From the NCBI RefSeq assembly GCF_003185655.1, contig NZ_QHJQ01000015.1, positions 1-31,450 of the forward strand: a DNA stretch of 31,450 nt, in the 5' to 3' direction. The stretch is from Coraliomargarita sinensis (lineage in GTDB: Bacteria; Verrucomicrobiota; Verrucomicrobiia; Opitutales; Coraliomargaritaceae). Shown in pieces: positions 15,904 through 26,100 of this stretch (position 1 is the stretch's first letter; each line of letters starts with the position of its first letter). The notes under the pieces are model-generated. The model made no database searches and was not told where the DNA came from. It saw only the letters and a list, made by a program, of their open reading frames with translations. The position numbers were made by a program, and so were the translations under genes.

Positions 15904-18900
15904 ATGAAGAAGCATTTTAAAATCGCATCGCTCGGGCTCACTTTGCTTTCGACTCTGGTTTTCGCCGCACAGCCCGATTGGTGGACGGAGTATTCCCTGG
16001 TCGATTCGAACCCTCGACAGGACAAGGCCGTGGCTACGATCGGGCAGGCAAAACACGCGGTCCAAAAGGCCTTCTCTTATTTGGAGGCTGAATTGTCTTC
16101 CGTCGGCGGTGCCGGTGCGGAAGTGACGGCGCTTTATCAAACCTTCTGTGCTGCGGTCCCGGATAGTCCGGACAATGATTTACAAGCGCTCACGCTCGGA
16201 CAGCTCAAGTATTTAGCAAAACCTTTCTATGATCGATTCAACGATCCGGAGGTCGGAATTGATACAGCCACCATGAACCCGGAATCCACGGGGATTTACC
16301 CCTGGACAGTCGACCAAGAAGACGATGCGGACCTGGCCCTGGCGACCGTCGGGCAACTAAAATTCGTTTTTAGTTTCGATCTGGATGACTGGGCACCTGC
16401 CTTGGCGGCTGAAATAAAAGCCGAGCCTGAAACGCTTTCGGTGACCCTGAAAAAAGGGGAATCCGCAGTTGTGCCGCTGACGCTAAAAAATAAGGGGGCG
16501 GATAGTGTGAGTTTTTCTTCGGCAGTAGTAAATGGTGTCATTGAAGGAGGTGAACCCTACTTGATGGAAAATTCTTCAGAAGGCTCCGTTCCCTATAAGT
16601 TTAATGATATTTCCACAACAGGCATTGAGATGCCTACGTTATCAAATAGTTTTTATGCTGACGAAAGGGTGCCTCTTCCAGAGGGGTCAGAATTTAGTTT
16701 TCCCTTCTATGGGGGGAATTACACCGACGTGTATGTCGGGACCCGAGGTATTATCGGTTTTTCAGATAGCGATAACTACGCACATGCCTCACCAGGTCAG
16801 ATTCCGCAAAGCTATTCGCCCAACCTCTTCATCGCCGCATTTCGCACTTCTTTGTTTCCGGGTTCGTCCAGTGAGGCGAAAATCTTTTTCAAAGAAGAAT
16901 CCGATCCGGGCCGTTTGATTATTCAGTATGAACAGGTGCCCTCTTACTACGGGGACTATACATTTCAGGTCGTTCTACATGAAGATGGCGACATCTTTGT
17001 CTACTACGAGAATGTTCCAGAGACCCATGACTACTATAGCGTCGTTGGTATTGAGAATGCGGACGGTTCGGAAGGCTTGGAGGTATTCGCGTACGGCAGG
17101 GGCTTGAAGATTGAAGATAAGATGGCTCTGAAATTTTTCGCCAATACGGGCGAATTTGTGCAGGCGGCTCCAGGGTCCGGGGAGATTCCAGCCGAGGGCT
17201 GTTTTTTGATGGATGTTGAATTCCGGTCTGCGGTGGCGACTGCTCCCGGTGATTACGATGCAAGCTTAAAGATCAGGGATGAGCGATCAAGTGCTTCGCT
17301 TTTGAGCGTTCCTGTAAAAATGGAGGTGGTGAATCAGCCAGCGAACCTTGAGATCGTTCGACCCGGCTATGGAGTTGTCGTCGAACCCGGTGCGGCCCTA
17401 AATGTGGAATATACCGCGAGTGACCCGGATTTTGGTATCGAATCGGTCGCTTTACTGGTGAATGGGGCTGAGATTAGTCGCGCAGACGGAGATCAAGCTG
17501 AATACGCGGTAAGCTGGACCGCGCCAATGTTGCCAGGTTCCTATACCTTTGTCGCGAAAGCAGTTGATGCCTATGGCATGCAAAGATTTTCAAAGCCCTT
17601 AATAATAAGGGTGGGGGAGGATCAGGATTCGGATGGCATGCTGGATTCCTGGGAGTTGGAAAACTTCGGGGGCTTGGAGGTTTCGCCTCACGGGGATTAT
17701 GATGGTGACGGGATGCTTAATATTTTCGAATTGAACCACGGCACAGATCCAAACGGTCCTGAAAGTATTAAGCACGGCGACGCACAACCGGGAAACTTTA
17801 CATACTACTTGGTCGACCCTGAACTATCGTCCGAGACCGCGTATAAGAAAAGGTCGATTCGTTCTGCAATCGATGCTGCAGCTGATTTCGACGTCATCGA
17901 GGTTTTGCCGGGAACTTACGATTTGAGCGAAACCCTCGAAATTGATAAAAAACTTCATATTTTTGCTTCGGCCGGGGCTCGGAGCACGATCATGGATGCC
18001 AGCCGCTTCGATGTTCAATCCGATCAAAGTCCTCTCTCCCTCCTGGAGGAATGTGTCCTTTGGGGGATTACCTTTTATGGCCGAGACGTCCTTTTGGGTA
18101 ATGGGCGATCATTTATATCAGCCCCGCTCTCTAAGAATGGCATAACGTTTTACGGCTGTCGCTTCCTCGAGTTCAGCGGCCGTGGTTTGTTTTACGTAAA
18201 CGCGACCGATGTGACTTTTGTTTCGTGCACGGTAGCCGGTGGCAGGTCGAGTGCGATTTACGCTAGGGGTTCCTCCTCTTATCCATGCGAGCTTAAAGTG
18301 ATCAACTCGATTATTTGGAACGATAGTGAGGAGCACGAAATAGCGGCATACTCAAATACGACAATCACCTGTGTGAATTCGATTATTCGGTCCGCGAATA
18401 AAGAAGTGCTTGGCGAAGGCCGTGTTTTTGATGATCCGGACCTTGCCTGGGATTATTCTCTTCATTCGGAATCTCCTGCTAGGGATTCCGGTTGGTCTGG
18501 AATCTATGCGGATCCGGATTGCGATGGTGAAACGGTGCGGGACGGATTTGTGGATATTGGCGCAGATGAATTTATTGATACGGATATAGACGGAATGCCG
18601 GACTGGCTGGAGAAAGAAAATGGATCTTCTGTTTCTGCTTCGGGTGACCTGGACGGCGATTATCTCAATAATCTGGATGAGTACCTTATGGCGACTGATC
18701 TATTTGAATGGGATACCGATTCGGATGGGAACAGCGATGCCCAGGAAGTTCATATCTTTGGCACAGACCCGACATCCGAAAAGGATTATGTCGATGCTGC
18801 TTACTTGTCGCCCTACGCCGGTACATCAGATTACGACGGGGATGGACTGTCGGGGACATGGGAGCTCACCTACGGATACAATCCTTTCGTGGATAATGGT

Positions 18901-20118
18901 GAAGCCGTTCTGGACCCGGACGGCGATGGTCTTTCCAACTTAAAGGAGTATCAAGGGCGTACGGATCCATTTAATTTTACCAACTTAGTCGGCGTGGATA
19001 GTGACGGGGATGGGATTCCTGATTTATGGGAGATGGACAACGGGTTGGACTTTAGAGATCCGAGTGATGGGGCATTGGACCCTGATCAAGATAGGCTCAC
19101 GAATCTCCAGGAATATCTTGCTCAATCTGATCCAAACGATCCCGACCTGAATGATAATTCAATTCTGGATGGAGAGGATACAGATGATGTTGACAGCGAT
19201 GGGATTCCGAATGGATGGGAGAAGCGCAACGGGCTGGATTTTCTGAATCCTGAGGATGCTTTACAGGATGCTGACTCGGACGGGTTGGACAATTACTGGG
19301 AGTATGTCCTCGGTTACGCATGGAATGATCCGGATTCACTATCGGACGGAATCTTGGATGGGGACAGGGATGATGATCGCGACGGGATGCCGAACGACTG
19401 GGAGGCGAAATACTCGCTCAATCCCCTTAGCGAACCGATCTCGCCGGATTGGAATTTGGACGAGGACAACGACGGCCTGCTTAACTACTGGGAATTTCTA
19501 ATGAAGACGGATCCACTCAATCCGGATTCGGATGGGGATGGTAAGGCGGACGGAGTCCTGGATTCGGATTCGGATGGTATGCCTGATGCCTGGGAATTGG
19601 CTGCTTCGCTCGACCCATTGAGCGGAGCGGACGCCGACTCGGATATGGATGGTGATGGTTTGACGAATCTCGAAGAATTTTCAATCGGGACTAACCCAAA
19701 TGCCGTGGATTCAGATTCAGATGGCATCAACGATCGGAATAGAGACTTTGACGGGGACGGTATGCCCAATGGATGGGAGCTGTTACATCACTTGGATCCG
19801 ACAAACGAGATCGACGCTTCGCTGAACCCTGATGCGGACGAGTTAAACAACCTGGAGGAGTACATGGAGGGCGCGGATCCTAATTTATGGGACTCCGATT
19901 CGAATGGGATCGCAGACGGTGACCTCGATCTGGATGCGGATGGCATGGGTGACACCTGGGAAGTTCGGCATGGTCTCGATCCTGATTCTGAGGGTGATGC
20001 TTTGGACGATGATGACGGTGATGGAGTCATTAATCGTCTAGAGTACAGAGCCCAGACTGATCCACACCGTAGAGATTCCTCGGACGTAAATCTGATTATC
20101 TACTCAAATCTCGATTGA
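15904..20118 (+). CDS. Secreted multidomain protein with GQxK motifs, beta-helix and thrombospondin type 3 calcium repeats
   Basis: This 1404-residue protein has a clear signal peptide (1-22, ending FAAQ). Three GQxK-type motifs follow (ATIGQAKHAV near 44, LTLGQLKYLAKPFYDRF near 97, ATVGQLKFVFSF near 146), a pattern I associate with secreted Verrucomicrobiota proteins. Next come a beta-rich region with an FSFPFYGGNYTDVYVGTRG segment (about 265-285), an Ig-like module (about 482-560), a first DxDxDG calcium loop (about 573), a right-handed beta-helix-like region (about 650-850), and about ten thrombospondin type 3 units of the form DxDxDGMPDxWE...LDP up to the C-terminus. The calcium loops imply a stiff, Ca2+-dependent extracellular rod. 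No sorting signal (PEP-CTERM, dockerin, T9SS) is visible at the end. The Rhs gene follows directly. I infer a scaffold or adhesin; no enzymatic residues were identified. Confidence 0.75.
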   Translation: MKKHFKIASLGLTLLSTLVFAAQPDWWTEYSLVDSNPRQDKAVATIGQAKHAVQKAFSYLEAELSSVGGAGAEVTALYQTFCAAVPDSPDNDLQALTLGQLKYLAKPFYDRFNDPEVGIDTATMNPESTGIYPWTVDQEDDADLALATVGQLKFVFSFDLDDWAPALAAEIKAEPETLSVTLKKGESAVVPLTLKNKGADSVSFSSAVVNGVIEGGEPYLMENSSEGSVPYKFNDISTTGIEMPTLSNSFYADERVPLPEGSEFSFPFYGGNYTDVYVGTRGIIGFSDSDNYAHASPGQIPQSYSPNLFIAAFRTSLFPGSSSEAKIFFKEESDPGRLIIQYEQVPSYYGDYTFQVVLHEDGDIFVYYENVPETHDYYSVVGIENADGSEGLEVFAYGRGLKIEDKMALKFFANTGEFVQAAPGSGEIPAEGCFLMDVEFRSAVATAPGDYDASLKIRDERSSASLLSVPVKMEVVNQPANLEIVRPGYGVVVEPGAALNVEYTASDPDFGIESVALLVNGAEISRADGDQAEYAVSWTAPMLPGSYTFVAKAVDAYGMQRFSKPLIIRVGEDQDSDGMLDSWELENFGGLEVSPHGDYDGDGMLNIFELNHGTDPNGPESIKHGDAQPGNFTYYLVDPELSSETAYKKRSIRSAIDAAADFDVIEVLPGTYDLSETLEIDKKLHIFASAGARSTIMDASRFDVQSDQSPLSLLEECVLWGITFYGRDVLLGNGRSFISAPLSKNGITFYGCRFLEFSGRGLFYVNATDVTFVSCTVAGGRSSAIYARGSSSYPCELKVINSIIWNDSEEHEIAAYSNTTITCVNSIIRSANKEVLGEGRVFDDPDLAWDYSLHSESPARDSGWSGIYADPDCDGETVRDGFVDIGADEFIDTDIDGMPDWLEKENGSSVSASGDLDGDYLNNLDEYLMATDLFEWDTDSDGNSDAQEVHIFGTDPTSEKDYVDAAYLSPYAGTSDYDGDGLSGTWELTYGYNPFVDNGEAVLDPDGDGLSNLKEYQGRTDPFNFTNLVGVDSDGDGIPDLWEMDNGLDFRDPSDGALDPDQDRLTNLQEYLAQSDPNDPDLNDNSILDGEDTDDVDSDGIPNGWEKRNGLDFLNPEDALQDADSDGLDNYWEYVLGYAWNDPDSLSDGILDGDRDDDRDGMPNDWEAKYSLNPLSEPISPDWNLDEDNDGLLNYWEFLMKTDPLNPDSDGDGKADGVLDSDSDGMPDAWELAASLDPLSGADADSDMDGDGLTNLEEFSIGTNPNAVDSDSDGINDRNRDFDGDGMPNGWELLHHLDPTNEIDASLNPDADELNNLEEYMEGADPNLWDSDSNGIADGDLDLDADGMGDTWEVRHGLDPDSEGDALDDDDGDGVINRLEYRAQTDPHRRDSSDVNLIIYSNLD

Positions 20119-20151
20119 TTGAAATTGATGCAAAAGTCGCTGCTTAATTTG

Positions 20152-23100
20152 ATGAGAAAACGTATTTTTATTTACTGTTTATTGGTTTTTAAGCTCGGCG
20201 CCGGCTTTTTAGGCGCATCGCCCTGCGGTCCGGCAGCCAAGTTTGATCCCACTGGGGTAAGCTCGATTATGGTATCCGGGCGAGCGGTAATTAAAGGATT
20301 CAGCCAATACACAGAGGTCCCTGACGGTGAGCTCCCAACCCTCTATCGAATACAATCCTGGAAGGGGATCAATTGGTTCACAAGTTTCTGCCGATGGGAG
20401 ATTGGGGAAGGATCGATTTACAGCGGAATGAATCGAATAAACCAGGAGGGTGAGTTAATCCTCGGTAAGGCGATCAAGAGTTTTGAGCAAGGTTACTGCG
20501 AAGCGGGCAATCCTGTTGAGACGGAGGAATTCTCTGAATTGAACAATTCGTTCTACACGCCTGATTACGCGGATGTGCATCCCGCTTGGTGCTATCGTGA
20601 TAAATTTACCACTATCATCTCTAAAAATACTTACCAGGCGAATGCTAGCTATCTCGATGGTGGGCCGGGAAATTACTGCGGTTCAGCTTACTATGAAAGA
20701 TACGGATCTCTTTTTGTGGATATTGAAGAAACCATGAGCAATCCTGAATCGGTGCACGATGTATTGCTCAGTTCGGTTAATGAGCCGGTTGTTCGCCAAG
20801 TGCCCCTTGGTGCTTTTGATAGAGAGGCGGCTTCTTACAAAACCTCGCTCGACGTGGAAGAGACTTACCTGCACACGCGTGGTAGCTTTTTGGAGATTCC
20901 GGTAAAAGCGAATTCCGTGCAGTTTGAAATCTCTTTCGAGGGCCTTTGCCCAGGAGACTATTACGCGGATTTTCAACTTAACTCGCAACAGGTAACTTCT
21001 GATACAGACGAGCCACCTGCCCCTGTTGAATACTACCGGACGGACGTCATACGCTTTTCCGTGAAGCAATCCGATGATGGCTACAAAGAGATCTCCTACG
21101 ATGTCCCACTAGTGGAGGGGCGACATGTCTGGTTGGCAAATTTGCCTCAGGCGATTTCTGCGACTCGTTGTTCGGATGAATTAGCGGCTTCCTCGAGTGA
21201 ACTGGGTAGTGTCTCGTGGAGCGTCAGCCTTGGACGCGTCGGTTACGAACAATCGGCAGGTAATATTTGGCTCATGTCGGAGGAAATTAACGCGAACTTG
21301 TTTACGCCGGCCGCGTTGTCTTTGGATTCGGATGTCAAAGAGCGTTGTGAAGTCATTTATGATGATAGCACAGGGGTTGTGCGCCAAGTCATGTCGGCCG
21401 AGGTGCTAGTCGATGTGGTCGTTATCTCCAGTGATATCTACGAGATTCGGTTATATCCTTCGGATGGGCTAAAGCGAGGGTATCGCACAAACTATTATGA
21501 TACATCCTCGGCGGAGGAGCTGGTGGTTTACCGTTTTGAGCGGATCGGCACTGGGATGGATACACTCAGGATTTCAGAAACAAGAGGCGGTGACACTAGT
21601 TTTGAAGAATTTTATAACGACGCAGGTGCTGATCTCTGGCGGCACAAGCGGGGATCAGGCCTGGTCATAGAGGAATTGGCCGTAAGTCACTCGGCTGGCA
21701 TCATAGCCAAGACGAGAACGTTAACCGACGGTTCCGGAAAAACGGCCTCGAAAGTCCTAGAAAGATTTAAACCAATCGCAGGTCTCAATCAACGGTTTGA
21801 GCGCGTCGAGGATCCAGACGGAGACGCCCTGACGACGCGTTGGATTTACTATGATGATCCGAAGAATGACGGGGAAAGCTACGGGCGGTTAAGAACAAAA
21901 ATCGACCCAACCGGCTACTGGGAGACCTATTCATATGATTCCGAGACCCGTCGAATCGGAAAAACGGTATCGCAATATCTTGATGCGCCTCCGGGCAGTC
22001 CGGAAAGTCAGTGCCAGGTCGAACGTGTGTTGTGGTCGGAAATTCCGGATATGGATGGAGATCAGGTTCCCGAAAGCCTTAAAACAGTCGTGATGAAGGT
22101 AATGGGTAAGGAAACGTCCAGGGTCCATACGATCGATTTTTCAGCGCTTGTTGAGAATGTGCGAAGGGAGTACGAGCCTGCACCGTTTGCGGAACGCTTT
22201 CTGGGTGGCAATGTGAATGATGTTGGCCAGGAATATTATACGACAGAGAAAGTGTACAGATCCTCCTTCCGGGATCGCTGGATTATTGAGGCGATTGCCG
22301 AAGGTGCTGAGTGGAATGATTCTTCTAACACCCGGGTGACGAAGCAGCGGTTTTACGAATCAGGGCCCTTTGAGGGGCGGCTGAGGTACGTGCTCGGTTC
22401 GGATGGCTTGCTTGTTTCTTATGATTATCGGGAAACGAATGACGGAGGTACGATGGTAACGACCCATAAGGGTATACCTGAGGGCCCAGAGCTTTCGCGT
22501 GTGAGCCGGGGGACAAAGATTCGTGAAAACTATAATGCTGTCGGTAGCCTCGTCTCTCGTGAGGTGATCGATGTGGAGACCAGTATTGTGGTCGAATACC
22601 AACATGCCACCACCTTTGATGAACAGGGGCGTGTGACTGGATATGCTTATTCAGACGGTACGACCACACGGAGCAACTACAACTGCTGTGGCTTGGCGGA
22701 TGAAACGGATATCTATGGCAATACGACCAGTTATTTTTACGATGACCTCGGTCGCGTGGATAGTGAGGTGAGATTGGGAATTACGACAGATTACACCTAT
22801 GATGCGGCCGGCCGGATTGTGGAAAAGGCAGTGATCGGAACGGATAACACCTCGGAAATAATTCAAGAACAGCGCTTCTATACGCCAAGCGGTGAGTTGG
22901 ACTACAAATTGGATGCGATGTCGCGTACGACCGACTATGAACGAATGGAAAATGGCGCGGGGCAGACTGTCCGAACGACGATAAATCCGGACGGTGGAAA
23001 CGTGAAAAAGATATACCATCAGGATGGGCGTCTCAAATCGGTAGATGGGAGTGCGGCTTATCCTAAACAGTACGAGTATGGGGTGGTATTTGACACGCAT

Positions 23101-26100
23101 AACAACCGCAGCTTTAACGCAACCTTTGTTAAGGAAATCCTTCTGGGTGATAACGGAGGCGAAGAGGAATTTACTGCGACCTATTATGATATGCTCGGAC
23201 GGGTTTATAAAATCGAATATCCGAAGCTCACCTCGGAAGGGTCCGTGTTCGCTTATAAGTATTACGATAAGAAAGGACGCCTGGTTCGCGAGGTGGAGCC
23301 TGGAGACGGCACCAGTACGTTGTACGAGTATGATGCTTTAGGGCGTACGATCACGACTGCGCTGGATGTGGACGCTGACCAGCAAATTGATTATGCGGGG
23401 GCGGACCAGATTACGCGCACAGCGGAATCTTATTTCGAGGATCCTGTAAAAGGATTTGTCCGGCGATCAACTGTCGAGCTTTGGGAGATAGACGATTTGG
23501 ACCAACCAACGGTTATTCAAACCAAAGATGTCGCGCTTTCGTCTCAGGATGTATGGACTTCTATTTACGGTCAAAATTCACACCAGAGCCTGAAGATTTC
23601 GGGTTCCGGTACTTATTCGCAGGTCCGAACCGCACAGGATGGTACGGTTAATAATACGACATATGTCGATGGGTATAGGAAAGAGTTGAAGGTTTCACAT
23701 CCCGAGACTGGGAGTCTTGAGCAGAAAAAGTATAACTATGACGTATTTGGGCGTTTGGATAGTGTGGATGACGTTCGGAATGGGGTGACGGACTACGATT
23801 ATTACCCTGACGGACGGATCCAATCAGTGACCCGACCCGACCCGGATACCTCAAAGGAGGGGATAGGCTATGACCCGCAAACGACCGAATATGTTTACCG
23901 GATTAATCTGGAAGATGGTCGTTTGATTTCGGTAACACTTCCCGATGCGTCCAGGCAACATTCTGCCTTTGGTCCGCGTGGTGGATTGATGAAGAGATGG
24001 GGTAGCAAGACTTACCCGGTTGAGTATACCTACGATCATGCTGGGCGCAAAGAATCGATGACGACGTGGCAGAACTTCGATGAGGAAAAGGGTGTGGGGA
24101 TAAACGGAAGCGCGACCACGCAATGGATCTACAATAGACGTGGATTGTTGAAAGAGAAACGTTACGACGTGATCGATACATCGACTTACACGCCAGGGCC
24201 TCGATATGCATATGATGACACAGGTCGGCTGCATACGAGGACGTCTGCTCGTTCATTGGTGACGACTTACCGATACCACCGCGGAACAGGTCGCTTACAA
24301 AAGGTAGTTTATTCCGATGCCACTTCCGGCGTTACCAATACGTACACTCGGGCCGGGCGCCTTAAGACGGTCCAGGATGAAAGTGGGATTCGACAGTTGC
24401 AGTATGACACAGGGCGACTCACATCAGTCGAATGGGGCTCAGGGGCCTTGGCCGGCTTTCGGGTCGAACGCGGATATGATGAATATCTGCGCCCCAATTT
24501 TCTCCGTTTGAGTCAGGAAGAGAGGGAAGTCTACAACGTGAATTATGGCTACTACCCCGATTCACGCCTTCGGCAGGTATCCCATGGGCACTCCTTGTTT
24601 GAATACGGGTACCACCCGGAAAGTCAGTTGTTGAATCGGACGACTAGTCGTTACCGTGGACAAATTGGTTTACAGGTTGAGCGAGAATGGGATCGATTAA
24701 ATCGGTTGGCATCGATCGAGACAGCCTTTGGTTACTCGAAGGTGCCGCTTCAGGCCTTCGACTATATCTACAATGATCTAAACCAACGTGAGCAGGTGCG
24801 TACTTTGGGATCGAAATACTGGGAGTACGGTTATGATGACATGGGGCAGGTGAAATCTGCGAATAAGAGGAGAGACTCGGATGGTGCCTCGCTGCCCGGC
24901 TACGGAAGTCACTACGCCTATGACGATATCGGTAACCGCCGGACGTCAGGGCCTCGAACCGCTTCGGAGCCAGGTTACAGTGAGTATTTTAGCGGTTCAG
25001 ATGCGACGGGCGACCAGGGAGCAAATGCCTTAAATCAGTATGGGGGCCGCCGTCTCTCCAGATCGGTTCAGGTCATTGGTGAAGCGGATGCGTCAGCAAG
25101 CGTCACTGTAAATGATGGGCCGGCAACTCGGGTGGACGAAGTTTTTGGTGCGATCATCGATTATTCTACCGAGGATGCGCCTGATGAGGCACGTTATGAA
25201 ACCCTCACGACGGTCGCCAAACTTTCGGAAGCAGGCGAGGATGGGGCCGATCTCGTCTCTGTTAAGGATGGCCGAGCCTATTTGGCACCAAATCCGGAAA
25301 ATTTTGTCTACGACGCTGATGGGAATTTAATAGAAGACGGGCGTTGGAAATACACATGGAACGCGGAAAACCGACTCGTTGCGATGGAGACCCTGGCGGT
25401 CGCTTACAACGTCGGCGCGCCTCGTCAGAAGTTGGAATTTGCCTACGATTCGAGAGGTCGACGTTTCTCCAAAAAGGTCTACGAATGGGACACATTATCC
25501 AGTAGCTTTCAGCTCTCGAGTAGTACTCGATACCTCTATAACGGCTGGAATCTCATCGCGGAAATCGATGCGATGGCCCCTTCGTCACCCGCCATCCGGT
25601 CGACTTATGTCTGGGGCCTCGATTTATCCGGGACTACGCAGGGCGCCGGCGGTGTCGGCGGACTCCTGGCCGTAAACAACCAAAATGGTTCGACATACTA
25701 CCCCGCCTTTGATGGAAATGGCAACGTAATGGCTTACTACGCAGCAGACACCGGAGAAAGCGTGGCTGAGTTCGAATATGGCCCCTTCGGCGAGCCCCTC
25801 CGCGAAACCGGCCCCAACGCCGAAGCATTTAATTTCCGCTTTTCCACAAAATACCAGGACCTCGAAACCGAGCTACTTTACTACGGCTTCAGATATTATG
25901 ATCCCGTGACGGGTAGATGGCCATCCAGAGATCCGATTGGTGAGCGCGGCGGGTTGAATCTCTATGGTATGGTTGGCAATGATCCAGTAAATATATTCGA
26001 TATACTTGGTTTACAGGGATCGAGAAGCTCGAGAAGTGGTTACACTCCTGATGGCGGTCCTTGGCTGACTCGGGAATATTGGACTATGAGATTCGATACC

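Noticed and set aside
15024..16025. 333-codon minus-strand frame spanning the fibre and calcium-repeat genes
   Set aside because: It crosses the boundary of two plus-strand genes that have clear signal peptides and repeat structure; its own peptide has no recognisable features.
18590..20080. Regular DNA repeats that at first suggest a CRISPR or satellite array
   Set aside because: The repeats are codons for DxDxDG calcium loops within a single open frame. Units vary in length and sequence and there are no spacers.
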